From NCBI GenBank assembly GCA_963824275.1, contig CAWGOT010000003.1, positions 2,790,001-2,854,000 on the forward strand: a stretch of DNA of 64,000 nucleotides. Reading direction: 5' to 3'. Of this stretch, positions 49,510 through 58,686 are shown piece by piece (the first letter of the stretch is position 1; every line of letters starts with the position of its first letter). The position numbers and the translations under genes are program-made. A model generated the notes under the pieces. That model worked only from the letters and a program-made list of their open reading frames with translations. It made no database searches and was not told the DNA's origin. Origin of the DNA: JANXQG01 sp963824275. GTDB taxonomy: Bacteria > Planctomycetota > Planctomycetia > Pirellulales > Thermoguttaceae.

Positions 49510-50783
49510 CTATGCTTCGCGCGGTTGAAACTGATACCAGCGCGATGCGCAAGCGAGGATGCTAACCCGTTGCCTCGCTTGCGCTTCGGGCTGGTATGAA
49601 TGAAGCCCCGACAACCGCAAAGCCTCATTCACCGCCCTGGCAAGCAGGGCGGGGTCGGACGACATGAGCCTCGCGCGACACCGCCCGCGAACCGTCTCAG
49701 CGGGTTTTGCCGTGCGCCGTTGCCGAATGCGCTCCAAAGGGTTCGATACGAAGTGGACCAGCCCTACCGACAGCCCAAGGCTCGTGGCCAGCACCCATAG
49801 CGGCGCACTTTGCGTGACGCCGATCCTAAGCATGAGCGGCGGCAAAAACCAGACGGCCAGGAAGTGTACGATATACAGCGGATACGATAGCTCGCCCAGG
49901 TAGCGGTCGATGCGGGAATCCTTGCTCGCCGTAAACAGCCAGGGGATGGCGGTCCAGGCAACCGTATAGAAGATCCACTGCCGAATCACGACGCCCCCCG
50001 CCTCCCACGCCGGCACGAACTGGTAGAGCAGGCAGATCGCGAAGAAGAGGGCCGTCCCCGGCAAGAGCACTCGCCGCGATACGTTAATGGTCCGGATCCG
50101 GCGATAGAGTTGGTAGGCGAGCGCGCCCGCCAGAAAGAAAGCCAGTTCCAGCGGAAAGAAACGATACGTCCACGGATCGTGTGTCCAGCCAAGATGAAAG
50201 TAAACGTAGCCGCGGAGGGCAAGGCTGGCGAGTACGATCGAGAGAATGACGCGAGGGCTGCGCCGGACCAGGAAAGGGGCACACAGGTAAAAGAGCAGTT
50301 CAACGCCCAGCGACCAGGCCTGCGGAACGAGCAGGAACTCGGATAGCGGCGGGTTCGATGCCCAGCAGTTCGCGGTCAAGTGCAGCCCTCCGTGGGCATC
50401 CAGGCCGGTAAAGAGGGTCGCGTCCTGGCCGAAGATCAGGGCATTGCTGACACCTAGCATTGCGCAGCCGGCTGGGCCGACGGCAGTCCTCGCCGCCAGG
50501 GGACCGGCCTGCCCGGTGAGCAGGTAGCAGATCATCCAGGCGAAGATGCTCAGGCCGAGCGTGATCCAATAAATCGGATAGATCCGCAGGAAGCGATTCG
50601 TCAGGAAGAGGCGATAGGAGCCCGGGCCGCAATACTTCTCCGTGAGGATCATGGCCATATAGAAGCCGGAGATCATGTAGAACGTCTGCACGGCTTCTGG
50701 GCGCCCAAGGGACAGAACCCGAAACAGCCGCGCGTATGCACAAGCACTACGGAAACCGCAAGCAGCAGACGCAGCAATCCCAT
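49510..50783 (-). CDS. Acyltransferase 3 (OafA-like) membrane protein, frameshifted near 50710
   Basis: The start at 50783 (MGLLRLLLAVSVVLVH) is the family N-terminus with its catalytic-type His; the open frame to 50934 lacks it. One base is missing between there and FYMISGFYMAMIL (near 50710). About ten membrane helices follow, with AWSLGVELLFYLCAPFLV (the WSLxxE-like motif) and ELSYPLYIVHFLAVW. It O-acylates sugars on envelope polysaccharides. The last ~20 residues (SYQPEAQAR to the end) are encoded by a REP-like palindrome, and the stop lies in the IS target duplication. Confidence 0.9.
49532..49597. repeat. REP-like palindrome, YQPEAQAR family, copy 4
   Basis: GATACCAGCGCGATGCGCAAGCGAGG pairs with CCTCGCTTGCGCTTCGGGCTGGTAT. 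It is translated as the C-terminal tail of the acyltransferase (YQPEAQAR), showing that the element inserted into or just before the original stop. Confidence 0.88.
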
Positions 50784-51096
50784 CGGTCACAGGGCCAGGC
50801 GAGTCGGGAAATTCGGACGGCGCAGGGATTATCCGCGCAGGGGTTGCTTCCCGGAAGGTGAGACGATCCCCAATGGAAGTATAGGTTATGCCGCAGGAAC
50901 GTGCCTGGGTGAATTCCCGCTGACTCAAGCGCACATCCGGCCAGGTCGGGATCGATGAGACGATCTGGACAACTCAAGATCCCTGGCGAAGGCTGATTTT
51001 CTTGCGTCGCCGGCTTGCCATGAGGGCCTGGGTAGGTAGACTATAATGGAGTTGGAGAGATCGCTTTGCGTCTCGAAACAAGAAAAGGCGTCATCC
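50784..51096. other. Divergent intergenic region
   Basis: It separates the acyltransferase (minus) from the VapB-like gene (plus). A TATAAT at 51042-51047 may be a -10 box for the toxin-antitoxin remnant, but no good -35 is at the right distance. No coding frame was supported. Confidence 0.5.
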
Positions 51097-51339
51097 ATGA
51101 CTATTACACTCACGCCCGATCTGGAGAAGGTGGTTCTCCAGAAGGCGCACGAGCAGCGCACCACACCCGAAGCCGTCGTCCTCAACGCGATACGCGAGAA
51201 GCTGGCACTCGGACCGTCCGAGTTGGCGAGAATCCTCGAACCGCGCGACGAGTGGGAACGACGGTTGCTGCGAGTGGGAACCCCCTGCGGTGTTTCGATA
51301 AGCGACCAGGCTTTGAGCAGCGAAGGGCTTTACGACTAA
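51097..51339 (+). CDS. VapB-like antitoxin
   Basis: The product has 80 residues from ATG 51097 (MTITLTPDLEKVVLQKA). The N-terminal strand-helix pattern (ITLTPDLEKVVLQKAHEQRTTPEAVVLNAI) is that of ribbon-helix-helix antitoxins. The C-terminal part (DEWERRLLRVGTPCGVSISDQALSSEGLYD) matches the toxin-binding tails of VapB partners. Its stop overlaps the start of a PIN-toxin remnant. It probably no longer has a functional toxin to neutralise. Confidence 0.8.
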   Translation: MTITLTPDLEKVVLQKAHEQRTTPEAVVLNAIREKLALGPSELARILEPRDEWERRLLRVGTPCGVSISDQALSSEGLYD

Positions 51340-51571
51340 TGCCGGTCCTCGTCGATACACGCCCGACATCTTCCCAGAGTGGAAGTTGCTTGCAAGTGCA
51401 TCGGCTGCGATGGGCAAACAGGTGCATGACGTTCGGCTGATCGCGATCTGCAAGGTGAACCACATCGACAGCGTTCTGACTTTCAACGTTCGGCATTTTC
51501 TCCGTTTTGCTGCTTTCGTGCCCGGCCTCTCGATCGTGTCGCCTGACAGCGCGGCCAGCCCAGCAACGTAG
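51339..51571 (+). pseudogene. VapC (PIN-domain toxin) remnant with internal deletion
   Basis: The start MPVLVDT is retained, but the frame then jumps to YTPDIFPEWKLLAS and goes on to HDVRLIAICKVNHIDSVLTFNVRHF..VPGL. That C-terminal run is the PIN-domain ending with its conserved Asn-Val-Arg-His-Phe. The middle ~60 residues of a normal ~135-residue VapC are gone and the joint is frameshifted, so it is inactive. At 233 bases it is far shorter than the family. Confidence 0.82.
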
Positions 51572-51597
51572 AGGGCACGAAAGACAGTTCTACTCTT

Positions 51598-52409
51598 ATG
51601 ACTGCCGCATCAAATCCAATTCAGCCGCCTACCGACGAACCGATTGCCCCTCCAGCCCGCGGCCACCGCATCGGCCGATGGCAGTTTTCATTGCCGGGGC
51701 ACTGCTCTTCATGCTGTTGGTGGCGATGGCCTTGGCACTCTTTACGACCGCGCGGCGATTGCGGCAGGCCGAGGCGGAACTCGCGGACTATCGACGGGAC
51801 TATGGCTTTCTCAAAGTCGACGATCCGACGATGCTCCAGGCCGTTGCCCTTTGGAGCCCCGAGCGGGGCCGCTGGCGATGGCGAGTGCATCTTCCAGCGG
51901 GTAAGTACGAAATTTGCAATGGGACGACTCGAATTCCAGCCGAGGGTGTCGTTGACTCTAGATTGAGTGAATCGGACCTTCTCGATTCGGTCGACTCTGA
52001 TATTTCTATTTCCGCAGCCGTCTACAAAGATCCGCGAAACACGGGCTGGATGTGCAAAATCATGTTCGAAGGCACGACAATCTCGTTTCCAGCACCGGCG
52101 AGTTTCCCGGAGGCGTGGGAAGAGTCGGATTCGCCTTCTCCGTGCCGGGATTCCGGTGTTCTATGGAATCAGGGGCCGAAAAGTGTCTCTCCAGAAGAAC
52201 CGCTTGTCCTATTGCGGAGACGAGTGGGGGAAAGAAGAGCAAAGGACGTGTTTGACACGGAATCCGCCGATGGGCTGATGATCTGGATTAGGCGAACGGG
52301 TAGTGCGTCGGGGCAGGATACGCGCTGGGCAAGGGTCGGGAAAGAAGTAGAGAAGTGGAGCGAGTCCCACCATGAATCGTCCAAGGATGGTGGGACTCGT
52401 CGACCATGA
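51598..52409 (+). CDS. Hypothetical membrane-anchored protein, frameshifted near 51685
   Basis: ATG 51598 opens MTAASNPIQPPTDEPIAPP. Near 51685 the frame shifts once into FIAGALLFMLLVAMALALF, a membrane helix, followed by a coil (RRLRQAEAELADYRRDYG) and a soluble domain with LKVDDPTMLQAVALWSP and RWRWRVHLPAGKYEI. The very C-terminus (KWSESHHESSKDGG) is encoded by a repeat-like sequence and is probably not conserved. The architecture resembles small planctomycete envelope proteins of unknown function. Confidence 0.6.
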
Positions 52410-52440
52410 GTACATGGTGCCCGTCGGCGCACCCTACTTC
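52348..52440. repeat. GTAGGGTGGG-family derivative
   Basis: GAGTCCCACCATGAATCG and GATGGTGGGACTC form a hairpin, followed by CATGAGTACATGGTGCCCGTC..CACCCTAC. The last part closely resembles the right half of the element at 57218-57325. It lies between the convergent hypothetical gene and mocA. Confidence 0.7.
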
Positions 52441-53045
52441 TCTTTCAGCCGGTCCAACTCCCGCTGGTAGTCCTCGCGATTATTCATGTCGGAAAGAACG
52501 GCGGGGTTCGATACGGGCAGTTCGAACACGTCGTCGGCGTGCGCGGCCAGCAGGCCGCGGAGGCCGACCTGATCGTAACCGGTCAGAATCTCATCGCGAT
52601 ATCGCCCATCGAGCAAGAGCGGATGACCGCGTCGGTCGGCGTGGACCGGCACGACGATTCCCTGCCCGCACGTCGAAAAGCAATCGATCATGGCGTCGAT
52701 CAGTTCGGCCGTGATCGCCGGCTGGTCGCCCAGGGCGACAAGCACCGCGCGGCACATCGCGGGCATCGCCGCCAGGCCGCAACGGATCGAGGTCAGCATG
52801 TCGGTCCGCTCGTAGTCGGGATTGACGACGATGCGAACCGCCTGGCCCTCGAGCGCTTGGCGGATGAGGTCCGCCTGATGCCCGGCGACCACGCAGACCT
52901 CGTCGATGCGGCTGCGGCACAATGCATCGACGATATGCCCGATGACGGTCGTCCCGCCGAAGGGAAGTAGCTGCTTGTGGACGCCCATGCGGCGCGATTG
53001 ACCGGCGGCCGGCACGATGGCGAAGATGTAGGGTGGGTGAAGCAC
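52434..53045 (-). CDS. mocA: MocA-like molybdenum cofactor cytidylyltransferase (NTP transferase)
   Basis: The product has 203 residues from GTG 53045, preceded by a GAAGGGA site. The nucleotidyltransferase core is complete: IVPAAGQSRRMGVHKQLLPFGG (the LAAGxSxRMGxxKxLL signature), VVAGHQAD, LVALGDQPAIT and GHPLLLDG. It matches the MobA-like family acting on molybdenum cofactor (CTP to MCD) for xanthine-oxidase-type enzymes. Operon position after xdhC supports that. Start choice is moderately sure; longer starts run into a repeat. Confidence 0.9.
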   Translation of the reverse strand: MLHPPYIFAIVPAAGQSRRMGVHKQLLPFGGTTVIGHIVDALCRSRIDEVCVVAGHQADLIRQALEGQAVRIVVNPDYERTDMLTSIRCGLAAMPAMCRAVLVALGDQPAITAELIDAMIDCFSTCGQGIVVPVHADRRGHPLLLDGRYRDEILTGYDQVGLRGLLAAHADDVFELPVSNPAVLSDMNNREDYQRELDRLKEK

Positions 53046-53164
53046 GGAAGTCCCTTCTCGATGGTGCGTTGCGCGAGCCGGTCCAGAATCGTGGCAGGCG
53101 CTTTCGAAGGTCCGACTCCGTGTGCAACCCACCATTTTCCTGGGGCTCGCTCCACGCACCCTAC
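53026..53164. repeat. GTAGGGTGGG-family divergent copy
   Basis: GTAGGGTGGGTGAAGC at the left is mirrored by GCTCGCTCCACGCACCCTAC at the right. The left arm overlaps the proposed mocA start. The arms have drifted, so pairing is imperfect. Confidence 0.6.
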
Positions 53165-53167
53165 AGT

Positions 53168-54244
53168 TTAGGAAGAATCCGGGCTGGAGGAAGCCCCCCG
53201 CCGCACGGCGATGAGCTGGGCCACGATGCTCACGGCAATCTCGGGCACCGTCACCGCGCCGATCTCAAAACCGATGGGCGCCCGCACCCGATCGAACTCC
53301 GCTTCCGTCGCCAGGCTGTTTTCGAGGAAATTCTTGCGGATCAGGGCCACCTTCCGCCGGCTGCCGATCATGCCCAGATAGGCCAGCCGCCGATGGATGC
53401 AGGCGGCCAGCGCCTGGGCGTCCTGCCGATGGCCTCGCGTCACCAGGACCACGAAACTGTCCGCGTCCAAAGCAGAGGCGGCGATCTGCTCCGGGATCGG
53501 ACCGCACAGGACTTTGATACCCGGCGGAAAAAGCGCCGCGTTGGCAAACTCCGGCCGATCGTCGATCAGCGTGACATCGAACCCGACCCGTAACGCCTCC
53601 AAGGCGACCGCGTGCCCGACGTGCCCTCCGCCGGCAATCAGCAGCAGCGGACTCGGCACGACCGGCTCGACAAACACCTCCTCGCGGCAGCCCGATGCCT
53701 GCGGCTCGGCGACGAACCGTTGGGGCCGACCGCTTTCAAGGCAGGATCGAATCGCATCGCCATTGGGAAAGGTCCCGTCGGCGGGCCGGGAATCGCCGCT
53801 CAGCCACTGGATCTCAACTTCCACCTGGGGCGCCGATCGAATGCGGGTGAGGAGGCAGCCGCGGCGGCGGTTTGCCAAGGCGTCGGCTGCCTGGGCGAGG
53901 ACCGTGCGATGGCGGGCGACCGTGGGATCGACGAGCACCCGCATCCGCCCGCCGCAAACCGCGCCTTCGACCGAGGCATCGTCGTTAGTCATTTCGACGT
54001 CCAAGAGGCCGGGGTGCTGCGATTGGCATGCCTCCGCCGCCATGCGCAGCGTTCGGGCCTCGACCTGGCCGCCGCCCACCGTGCCCCAGAGTCGCCCCGA
54101 TTGCTCAATAATGGCCCTGGCCCCGGCGCACTGCGGCGTTGAGCCCTGGGTCGACAAGACGAGCGCTACGGCCACGGGATCGCCGGCGTCGATCAACTCG
54201 ACGATCTTCTGAAACACGTCGATCGGCCGGGCATTCAGCGGCAT
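53168..54244 (-). CDS. xdhC: XdhC-family molybdenum hydroxylase maturation protein
   Basis: The product has 358 residues. The N-terminal XdhC/CoxI part has ALVLSTQGSTPQCAGARAIIE, GTVGGGQVE and VCGGRMRVLVDP. The C-terminal Rossmann part has LLIAGGGHVGHAVALEAL, VTLIDDRPEFAN, and VVLVTRGHRQDAQAL and IGSRRKVALIRK. XdhC binds molybdenum cofactor and inserts the sulfurated form into xanthine-dehydrogenase-like enzymes, here presumably the product of the adjacent gene pair. Confidence 0.96.
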   Translation of the reverse strand: MPLNARPIDVFQKIVELIDAGDPVAVALVLSTQGSTPQCAGARAIIEQSGRLWGTVGGGQVEARTLRMAAEACQSQHPGLLDVEMTNDDASVEGAVCGGRMRVLVDPTVARHRTVLAQAADALANRRRGCLLTRIRSAPQVEVEIQWLSGDSRPADGTFPNGDAIRSCLESGRPQRFVAEPQASGCREEVFVEPVVPSPLLLIAGGGHVGHAVALEALRVGFDVTLIDDRPEFANAALFPPGIKVLCGPIPEQIAASALDADSFVVLVTRGHRQDAQALAACIHRRLAYLGMIGSRRKVALIRKNFLENSLATEAEFDRVRAPIGFEIGAVTVPEIAVSIVAQLIAVRRGASSSPDSS

Positions 54245-54312
54245 GATAATCTGCCCTCACCCCGCCTCTCCCATCCGGCCGAGTACGGCCGGCGGGCGAG
54301 GGGAGATAACGT

Positions 54313-56481
54313 CTACGCCTTCTTCAATTCCTCGCTGCGGAGCGGCATCGAACGGATGCGGATGCCGGTGGCGTGGAAGACCGCGTTGCCCACCGCGGGG
54401 GCGATGCCCACGATCGGCGTTTCTCCCGCCCCGGCGGACGCAAGGTCCGGCCGGTTCACGAGATGCACGTCGATCTGCGGAACGTCTTGGAATCGCGGCA
54501 CGTGGTAGGTCGAGAAACGCGGGTTGAGAATCTTGCCGTCGCGGAAGCGGACCTCTTCCATCAGGGCCCCGCCCAGGCCCATGACTATCGCCCCTTGATT
54601 CTGCGCAGTCAGATTGCCGGGGTTCAAGACCGCACCGCATTCGAATGCCTGGCAGACCCGGCGAACCTGGATGTCACCGGTGCTGCGATCGACCGCAATC
54701 TCGGCGCACGTGGCCACGTACGAGCCCTTCTCGGTCCCGCAAGCCAGCCCCACGCCGGTATTCGCTGCGGGCTGCTTGCGGCGGTCGGCCCAGCCGAACT
54801 CCTTAGCCGCCTTTTCCAGAACGGCCCTCAAACGATCATTCTTGAGATGCGCCAGGCGGAACGCCAGCGGATCGGCCCCCGCGGCGTGCGCCAATTCGTC
54901 CATGAACGACTCGCGGGCGAAGTGGTTGGCCGTGGCGGCCAGGGCCCGGTAGGAGCCCTGCCGCAGCGGCGCGTCGGCCCGCGCGGAGCGGGTCCTGTTC
55001 TTCGCGATCGTGTAGGGCGTCTCCATGCCCGAATTGCCCGCATTGACGGTAATGAAGTCCCAAACCGCGAGCGTGCCCGCCGCGTCCAGGCCGGCGCGGG
55101 TCTCGATCAGGGCCGCCGGACGGAAATAGGCCCAGGTGAACTCCTCCACCCGCGTCCAACGCAAGGAAACGGGCCGCTTGGCCGCGCGGGCCAGGCGGGC
55201 CGCTTCCACCGCCGCTTCGCCGGTGTGTTTGCCGCCGAACCCGCCGCCCGTGTCGGGCACGATCACCCGCACGTTCTCGCTGGAGACGCCGAGCGCAGTG
55301 GCCAACTCGCCGCGGACGCCGGACGGATTCTGGCTGCCGGTCCAGACGGTGAGCTTGTTGCCGTCCCACTCGGCCACGGCCGCCCTGGGCTCCATCGGCG
55401 CATGCTGGATATAGGCGATCTCATAGCTTTCGTGAAGGGCCTTTTTTGCGCGGGCCAGGTCCGCCTCCAGCGCTCCGGCCAGCGAGGTCCCGGCGGCGGA
55501 GCGCCAGTGCGTGAATAGGTCCTTGCTGGCGACTTGCGGCACGGTCTTCCACTTGGCCGTTTGCGACAGGGCCTCGACCGCCCGTTCAGCTTCCAGCGTG
55601 GTGGGCGCGGCGCAGCCGACCAGCGCGCCATCATGCACGACCGTGACGCCCGCCATGGCCTGCGCCGGCGCAAGATCGATCGACACCAGCGTGGCGCCGA
55701 AGGAGGGCTGCCGCAGGATCTTGCCGTGGAGCATCCCCGGCCGAACGATGTCGGACGGATAGCGGTGCGCCCCGGTGACGATGTCGCGGCGATTCGGCCG
55801 CGGGACCGCAGTGCCCAGCACCTTCCACTCACGGACCGGTGTCAAGGTCACATTGCTTGGGGCCGGGCGGGCGAACGACTTGGCGAAGTCTTCTGCCTGG
55901 GCCAGTTCGGCGTAGGTGACCGTCTGCTTGGTCGCCTCGTGCGCGATCGCGCCGTCGCGGACCTTCAACATCGCCCGATCGACCTTCCAGCGCTGGGCGG
56001 CCATGTCAATGAGAAGCTCGCGGGCGGCGGCCGCCCCGCTGCGGATCGAGGGGACCGTCCGCGGCGTGCTGCCGCTGCCGGCGGTCATGCCGTCGTCGGG
56101 CACCAGGGCCGTGTCGGCCATGATCAGTGTGATGCGGGCCGGGTCGAGCCGCAGTTCTTCCGCGGCGGCCTGCGTGAGCTCCGCCCGCGAGCCTTGCCCC
56201 GCCTCGACCTTGCTGGTCATCACGGTCACGGCGCCGTCGCGATCGATGTGCAATCGGGCGGCGACATTGGCGGCGCCGCGTCCGCCGAATCCTCCTCCTC
56301 CTCCTCTTCCTCCTCCGCCCCTTCCCCCTTGGGCGATCTCGCCAGTGACGGTGATCAGCAGTCCGGCGCCGAGGACCTGGACAAAGCCGCGCCGCGAGAG
56401 GTCCCAGGGCGGGTCGTCCCGCTGGACCGGCTCATAGATTTCCGGATCGACGCGGTAATCGGATGAGAGATTGGTTGGCAT
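54313..56481 (-). CDS. Molybdopterin-binding subunit of an IorB/xanthine dehydrogenase-type hydroxylase
   Basis: The product has 722 residues. The start at 56481 (MPTNLSSDYR) is followed by a twin-arginine-like signal (SRRGFVQVLGAGLLITV), so export is likely. A Gly/Arg-rich linker precedes repeated substrate/cofactor loops: SKVEAGQGSRAELTQAAAEE, DTGGGFGGKHTGEAAVEAA and QGSYRALAATANHF. The C-terminal GAGETPIVGIAPAVGNA contains the conserved Glu of the active site. This is the aldehyde/isoquinoline oxidoreductase large-subunit type. Substrate is unknown. The 2Fe-2S subunit is encoded upstream, separated by a palindrome. Confidence 0.93.
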   Translation of the reverse strand: MPTNLSSDYRVDPEIYEPVQRDDPPWDLSRRGFVQVLGAGLLITVTGEIAQGGRGGGGRGGGGGFGGRGAANVAARLHIDRDGAVTVMTSKVEAGQGSRAELTQAAAEELRLDPARITLIMADTALVPDDGMTAGSGSTPRTVPSIRSGAAAARELLIDMAAQRWKVDRAMLKVRDGAIAHEATKQTVTYAELAQAEDFAKSFARPAPSNVTLTPVREWKVLGTAVPRPNRRDIVTGAHRYPSDIVRPGMLHGKILRQPSFGATLVSIDLAPAQAMAGVTVVHDGALVGCAAPTTLEAERAVEALSQTAKWKTVPQVASKDLFTHWRSAAGTSLAGALEADLARAKKALHESYEIAYIQHAPMEPRAAVAEWDGNKLTVWTGSQNPSGVRGELATALGVSSENVRVIVPDTGGGFGGKHTGEAAVEAARLARAAKRPVSLRWTRVEEFTWAYFRPAALIETRAGLDAAGTLAVWDFITVNAGNSGMETPYTIAKNRTRSARADAPLRQGSYRALAATANHFARESFMDELAHAAGADPLAFRLAHLKNDRLRAVLEKAAKEFGWADRRKQPAANTGVGLACGTEKGSYVATCAEIAVDRSTGDIQVRRVCQAFECGAVLNPGNLTAQNQGAIVMGLGGALMEEVRFRDGKILNPRFSTYHVPRFQDVPQIDVHLVNRPDLASAGAGETPIVGIAPAVGNAVFHATGIRIRSMPLRSEELKKA

Positions 56482-56517
56482 ATTGGTTTTCCTTCGAGGA
56501 AATCGCTTGCAATTGGC

Positions 56518-56619
56518 AGGGTGGGACAAGTGAGCGTAGCGAGCGCCGGCCCACCTTAACCGACGCCGATTGAAGTACTGGTGGGCCGGCGCTCGCTACG
56601 CGAGCTGGTCCCACCCTAC
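56518..56619. repeat. GTAGGGTGGG-family palindrome in the hydroxylase operon
   Basis: AGGGTGGGACAAGTGAGCG is mirrored by CGCGAGCTGGTCCCACCCTA with a loop of about 24 bases. It lies between the two hydroxylase subunit genes, overlapping the end of the 2Fe-2S gene. It is the same family as the perfect copy at 39309-39411. Confidence 0.9.
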
Positions 56620-57080
56620 AGTTGTCCCGCGGCACGGTGGATGGCGCGGAGGATCTTGGTATGGTTGTTGCATCGGCACAGATTGCCGTTCATGAAGCTG
56701 AGCACCTGCTCTTGCGTTGGCTGGGGGAACTTCTTCAGCAGTGCGACGGTCGTCAGGATCATGCCGGGCACGCAGTAGCCGCATTGCATGGCCCATTCGG
56801 CGAGAAAGGCCTCCTGGACCGGATGCAAGGCATCGCCCTGGGCCAGTCCTTCGATCGTGGTGATCGACTTGCCGTCCCAGTCGACGGCCTTCTCCTGGCA
56901 CGTGCGGACGTTCTTGTCATCGATCAGCACCGTGCAGGAACCGCAGAGCCCTTCGCCGCAACCGAACTTCGTGCCGGTCAATTGAAAGTCCTCGCGGATG
57001 ACGTCCAGCAGCAGCCGTTCCGGATCGACGGCGAGGGTCTTTCGAGCACCATTCACGACGAGGGTGATGGACTGATTCAT
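56616..57080 (-). CDS. 2Fe-2S subunit of the molybdenum hydroxylase (IorA-like)
   Basis: The product has 154 residues from ATG 57080. Two iron-sulfur sites are clear: GCGEGLCGSCTVLIDD (plant-type ferredoxin domain, about residues 41-50) and CGYCVPG with CRC about 35 residues later (all-helical domain). This is the standard small subunit of isoquinoline-oxidoreductase/CO-dehydrogenase-type enzymes. It takes electrons from the molybdenum subunit. It is the first gene of the operon. Confidence 0.96.
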   Translation of the reverse strand: MNQSITLVVNGARKTLAVDPERLLLDVIREDFQLTGTKFGCGEGLCGSCTVLIDDKNVRTCQEKAVDWDGKSITTIEGLAQGDALHPVQEAFLAEWAMQCGYCVPGMILTTVALLKKFPQPTQEQVLSFMNGNLCRCNNHTKILRAIHRAAGQL

Positions 57081-57444
57081 GGTGATTTTCCCTTGGACAT
57101 CGAACTGCCCGGCCGGTCGGCGGAAGACTCCCGCCAAAAGCGGGCCGGATCCCAGTGCACTATTATCCCCGACATTTCAAGAAATGCAAATCATTGGCAC
57201 CTGCCCTGTAGGGCCCTGTAGGGTGGGACGAGCGAGCTTGCGATGCCGGCCCACCATTCACGGCATTTGGTGGGCCGGCGCTCGCAAGCCGACCATGGGT
57301 ACATGGTGCCCGGGTCCCACCCTACTCGCCTAATTTCAAGCCGCACGAAGTATCGCTTGCCCCCCAGAAGGGCTTGTCAGGGGGCCCCTGTCCGAAAAAA
57401 TTGATCTTTCCCTGTGCGACAGGATTTGTTTTAATCTGCACCCC
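57081..57444. other. Divergent intergenic region with a repeat
   Basis: It should hold promoters of the hydroxylase operon (minus) and the BBP7 gene (plus). It contains the palindromic element 57218-57325. No clear promoter pair was identified. Confidence 0.5.
57218..57325. repeat. GTAGGGTGGG-family palindrome
   Basis: GTAGGGTGGGACGAGCGAGC pairs with a right arm that is interrupted by an insert (CCATGGGTACATGGTGCCCGG, itself a hairpin) before GTCCCACCCTAC. The insert also occurs near 52405-52430, so it is a reproducible variant of this family. Confidence 0.85.
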
Positions 57445-58686
57445 ATGAAGACGCGCACCACCTATCTACTGTCTCTGATGGTCTGGGCATCGGCCACGGC
57501 GGCCTGGTCCCAGGAACTGCCGCCACCGCCGCCTGCGCCGGCTTTGCCGTCCCAGTTGGCGACATCCCCAGGCACGGCTGAACCAGCCGCGCCTTACGCT
57601 ACAGGGCCAGTCTACGCACCGCCCGGAGCTCCAGCGCCCGGTCAGGTGTATCCCTACGGCTATCCGCCCGGCTCGGTGATCGTCGCGCCGGGGCCCTATC
57701 CCTATCCGCCATCCGGCCCCTATCCGGGACCCGTGTACGTGTCGCCGCGTGTCGTTCTGGCGCCGCCGCCGCCTTTGCAATCCTTGCCGTGGAGCGCCAA
57801 TATCGACGCGATGTTCCTGGAACGGAGTTCGGGCGGGAGCATTCCGTTGGGCTTTACGGCTTACAATTCGGCAGTCGCCCCGGCGCCCCCCGCGGTGTCG
57901 CCCGATACCCTTTACAGCGACGACCAGGTCTTCCCGCTCACGGCAGGAATACGCCTAGAACTCAGCCGCAAGTTCGACAACGACATAACCCTCTCCGCCA
58001 CCTATTGGGGCTTGCAGCAATGGTCGGTCAACAGGACCATCTATGGCGACCCGGCCGGAGACACGGTCCTGGCCTATTCGCCCTGGTTGCAACTGCCGAC
58101 GCTCCTCAGCGGAATGGACAACTCGCTGGGCTACACCTACAGCAGCCAAATCGACAATATCGAATTCAACACCATGCTCCGCCTGAATCCCGGCGATCCC
58201 TATTGGGAAGTCAACTGGCTATGGGGCGTCCGCTATATCTACTTCAACGACAACATGACTCTGGTCGGCAGCGATGCCGCCAATAGTGCCTCGGAAACGC
58301 TCAGTTCCAATGCGTCCAATAATCTGATTGGGGCACAAACCGGCCTGTACTTCGTCCGCGGCTGGTCCCACTTCCAATGGGAATCGGGCCTGAAGGTCGG
58401 ACTGATGGCCAATATCTACCACCAGCACCTCACGGACTCGGCCGAGAATCCGCCGGCGGGCTTCAATCCGGGCGACATTTCGGCCAGCGGCAGCGATCTC
58501 TCGGGCCTGTTCGAGGTCTCGGTCGGCGTCCGCTATCGCCTGACCGAGAACTTCGGGCTCCGCTTGGGCTACCAGTTCTACGACATCACGGGGCTGGCCT
58601 TGGGCCCGCGGCAGCTTGGCAATTTCGGCCACGGCGGCAACGTGGCCTTCGACGGGTTGTCGATCGGCATTCAAGGCACCTGGTGA
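57445..58686 (+). CDS. BBP7-type beta-barrel outer-membrane protein
   Basis: The product has 413 residues, with a signal peptide (LLSLMVWASATAAWS), a long Pro/Gly/Tyr-rich linker (residues about 25-110) and a barrel-like C-terminal domain. Strands alternate with turns: ITLSATYWGLQQWSV, LGYTYSSQIDNIEFNTML, WLWGVRYIYFND, FGLRLGYQFYDITGLAL, ending in a final strand. It matches the BBP7 family (PF07585), abundant in planctomycetes. It probably forms an outer-membrane barrel; the ligand is unknown. Confidence 0.9.
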   Translation: MKTRTTYLLSLMVWASATAAWSQELPPPPPAPALPSQLATSPGTAEPAAPYATGPVYAPPGAPAPGQVYPYGYPPGSVIVAPGPYPYPPSGPYPGPVYVSPRVVLAPPPPLQSLPWSANIDAMFLERSSGGSIPLGFTAYNSAVAPAPPAVSPDTLYSDDQVFPLTAGIRLELSRKFDNDITLSATYWGLQQWSVNRTIYGDPAGDTVLAYSPWLQLPTLLSGMDNSLGYTYSSQIDNIEFNTMLRLNPGDPYWEVNWLWGVRYIYFNDNMTLVGSDAANSASETLSSNASNNLIGAQTGLYFVRGWSHFQWESGLKVGLMANIYHQHLTDSAENPPAGFNPGDISASGSDLSGLFEVSVGVRYRLTENFGLRLGYQFYDITGLALGPRQLGNFGHGGNVAFDGLSIGIQGTW

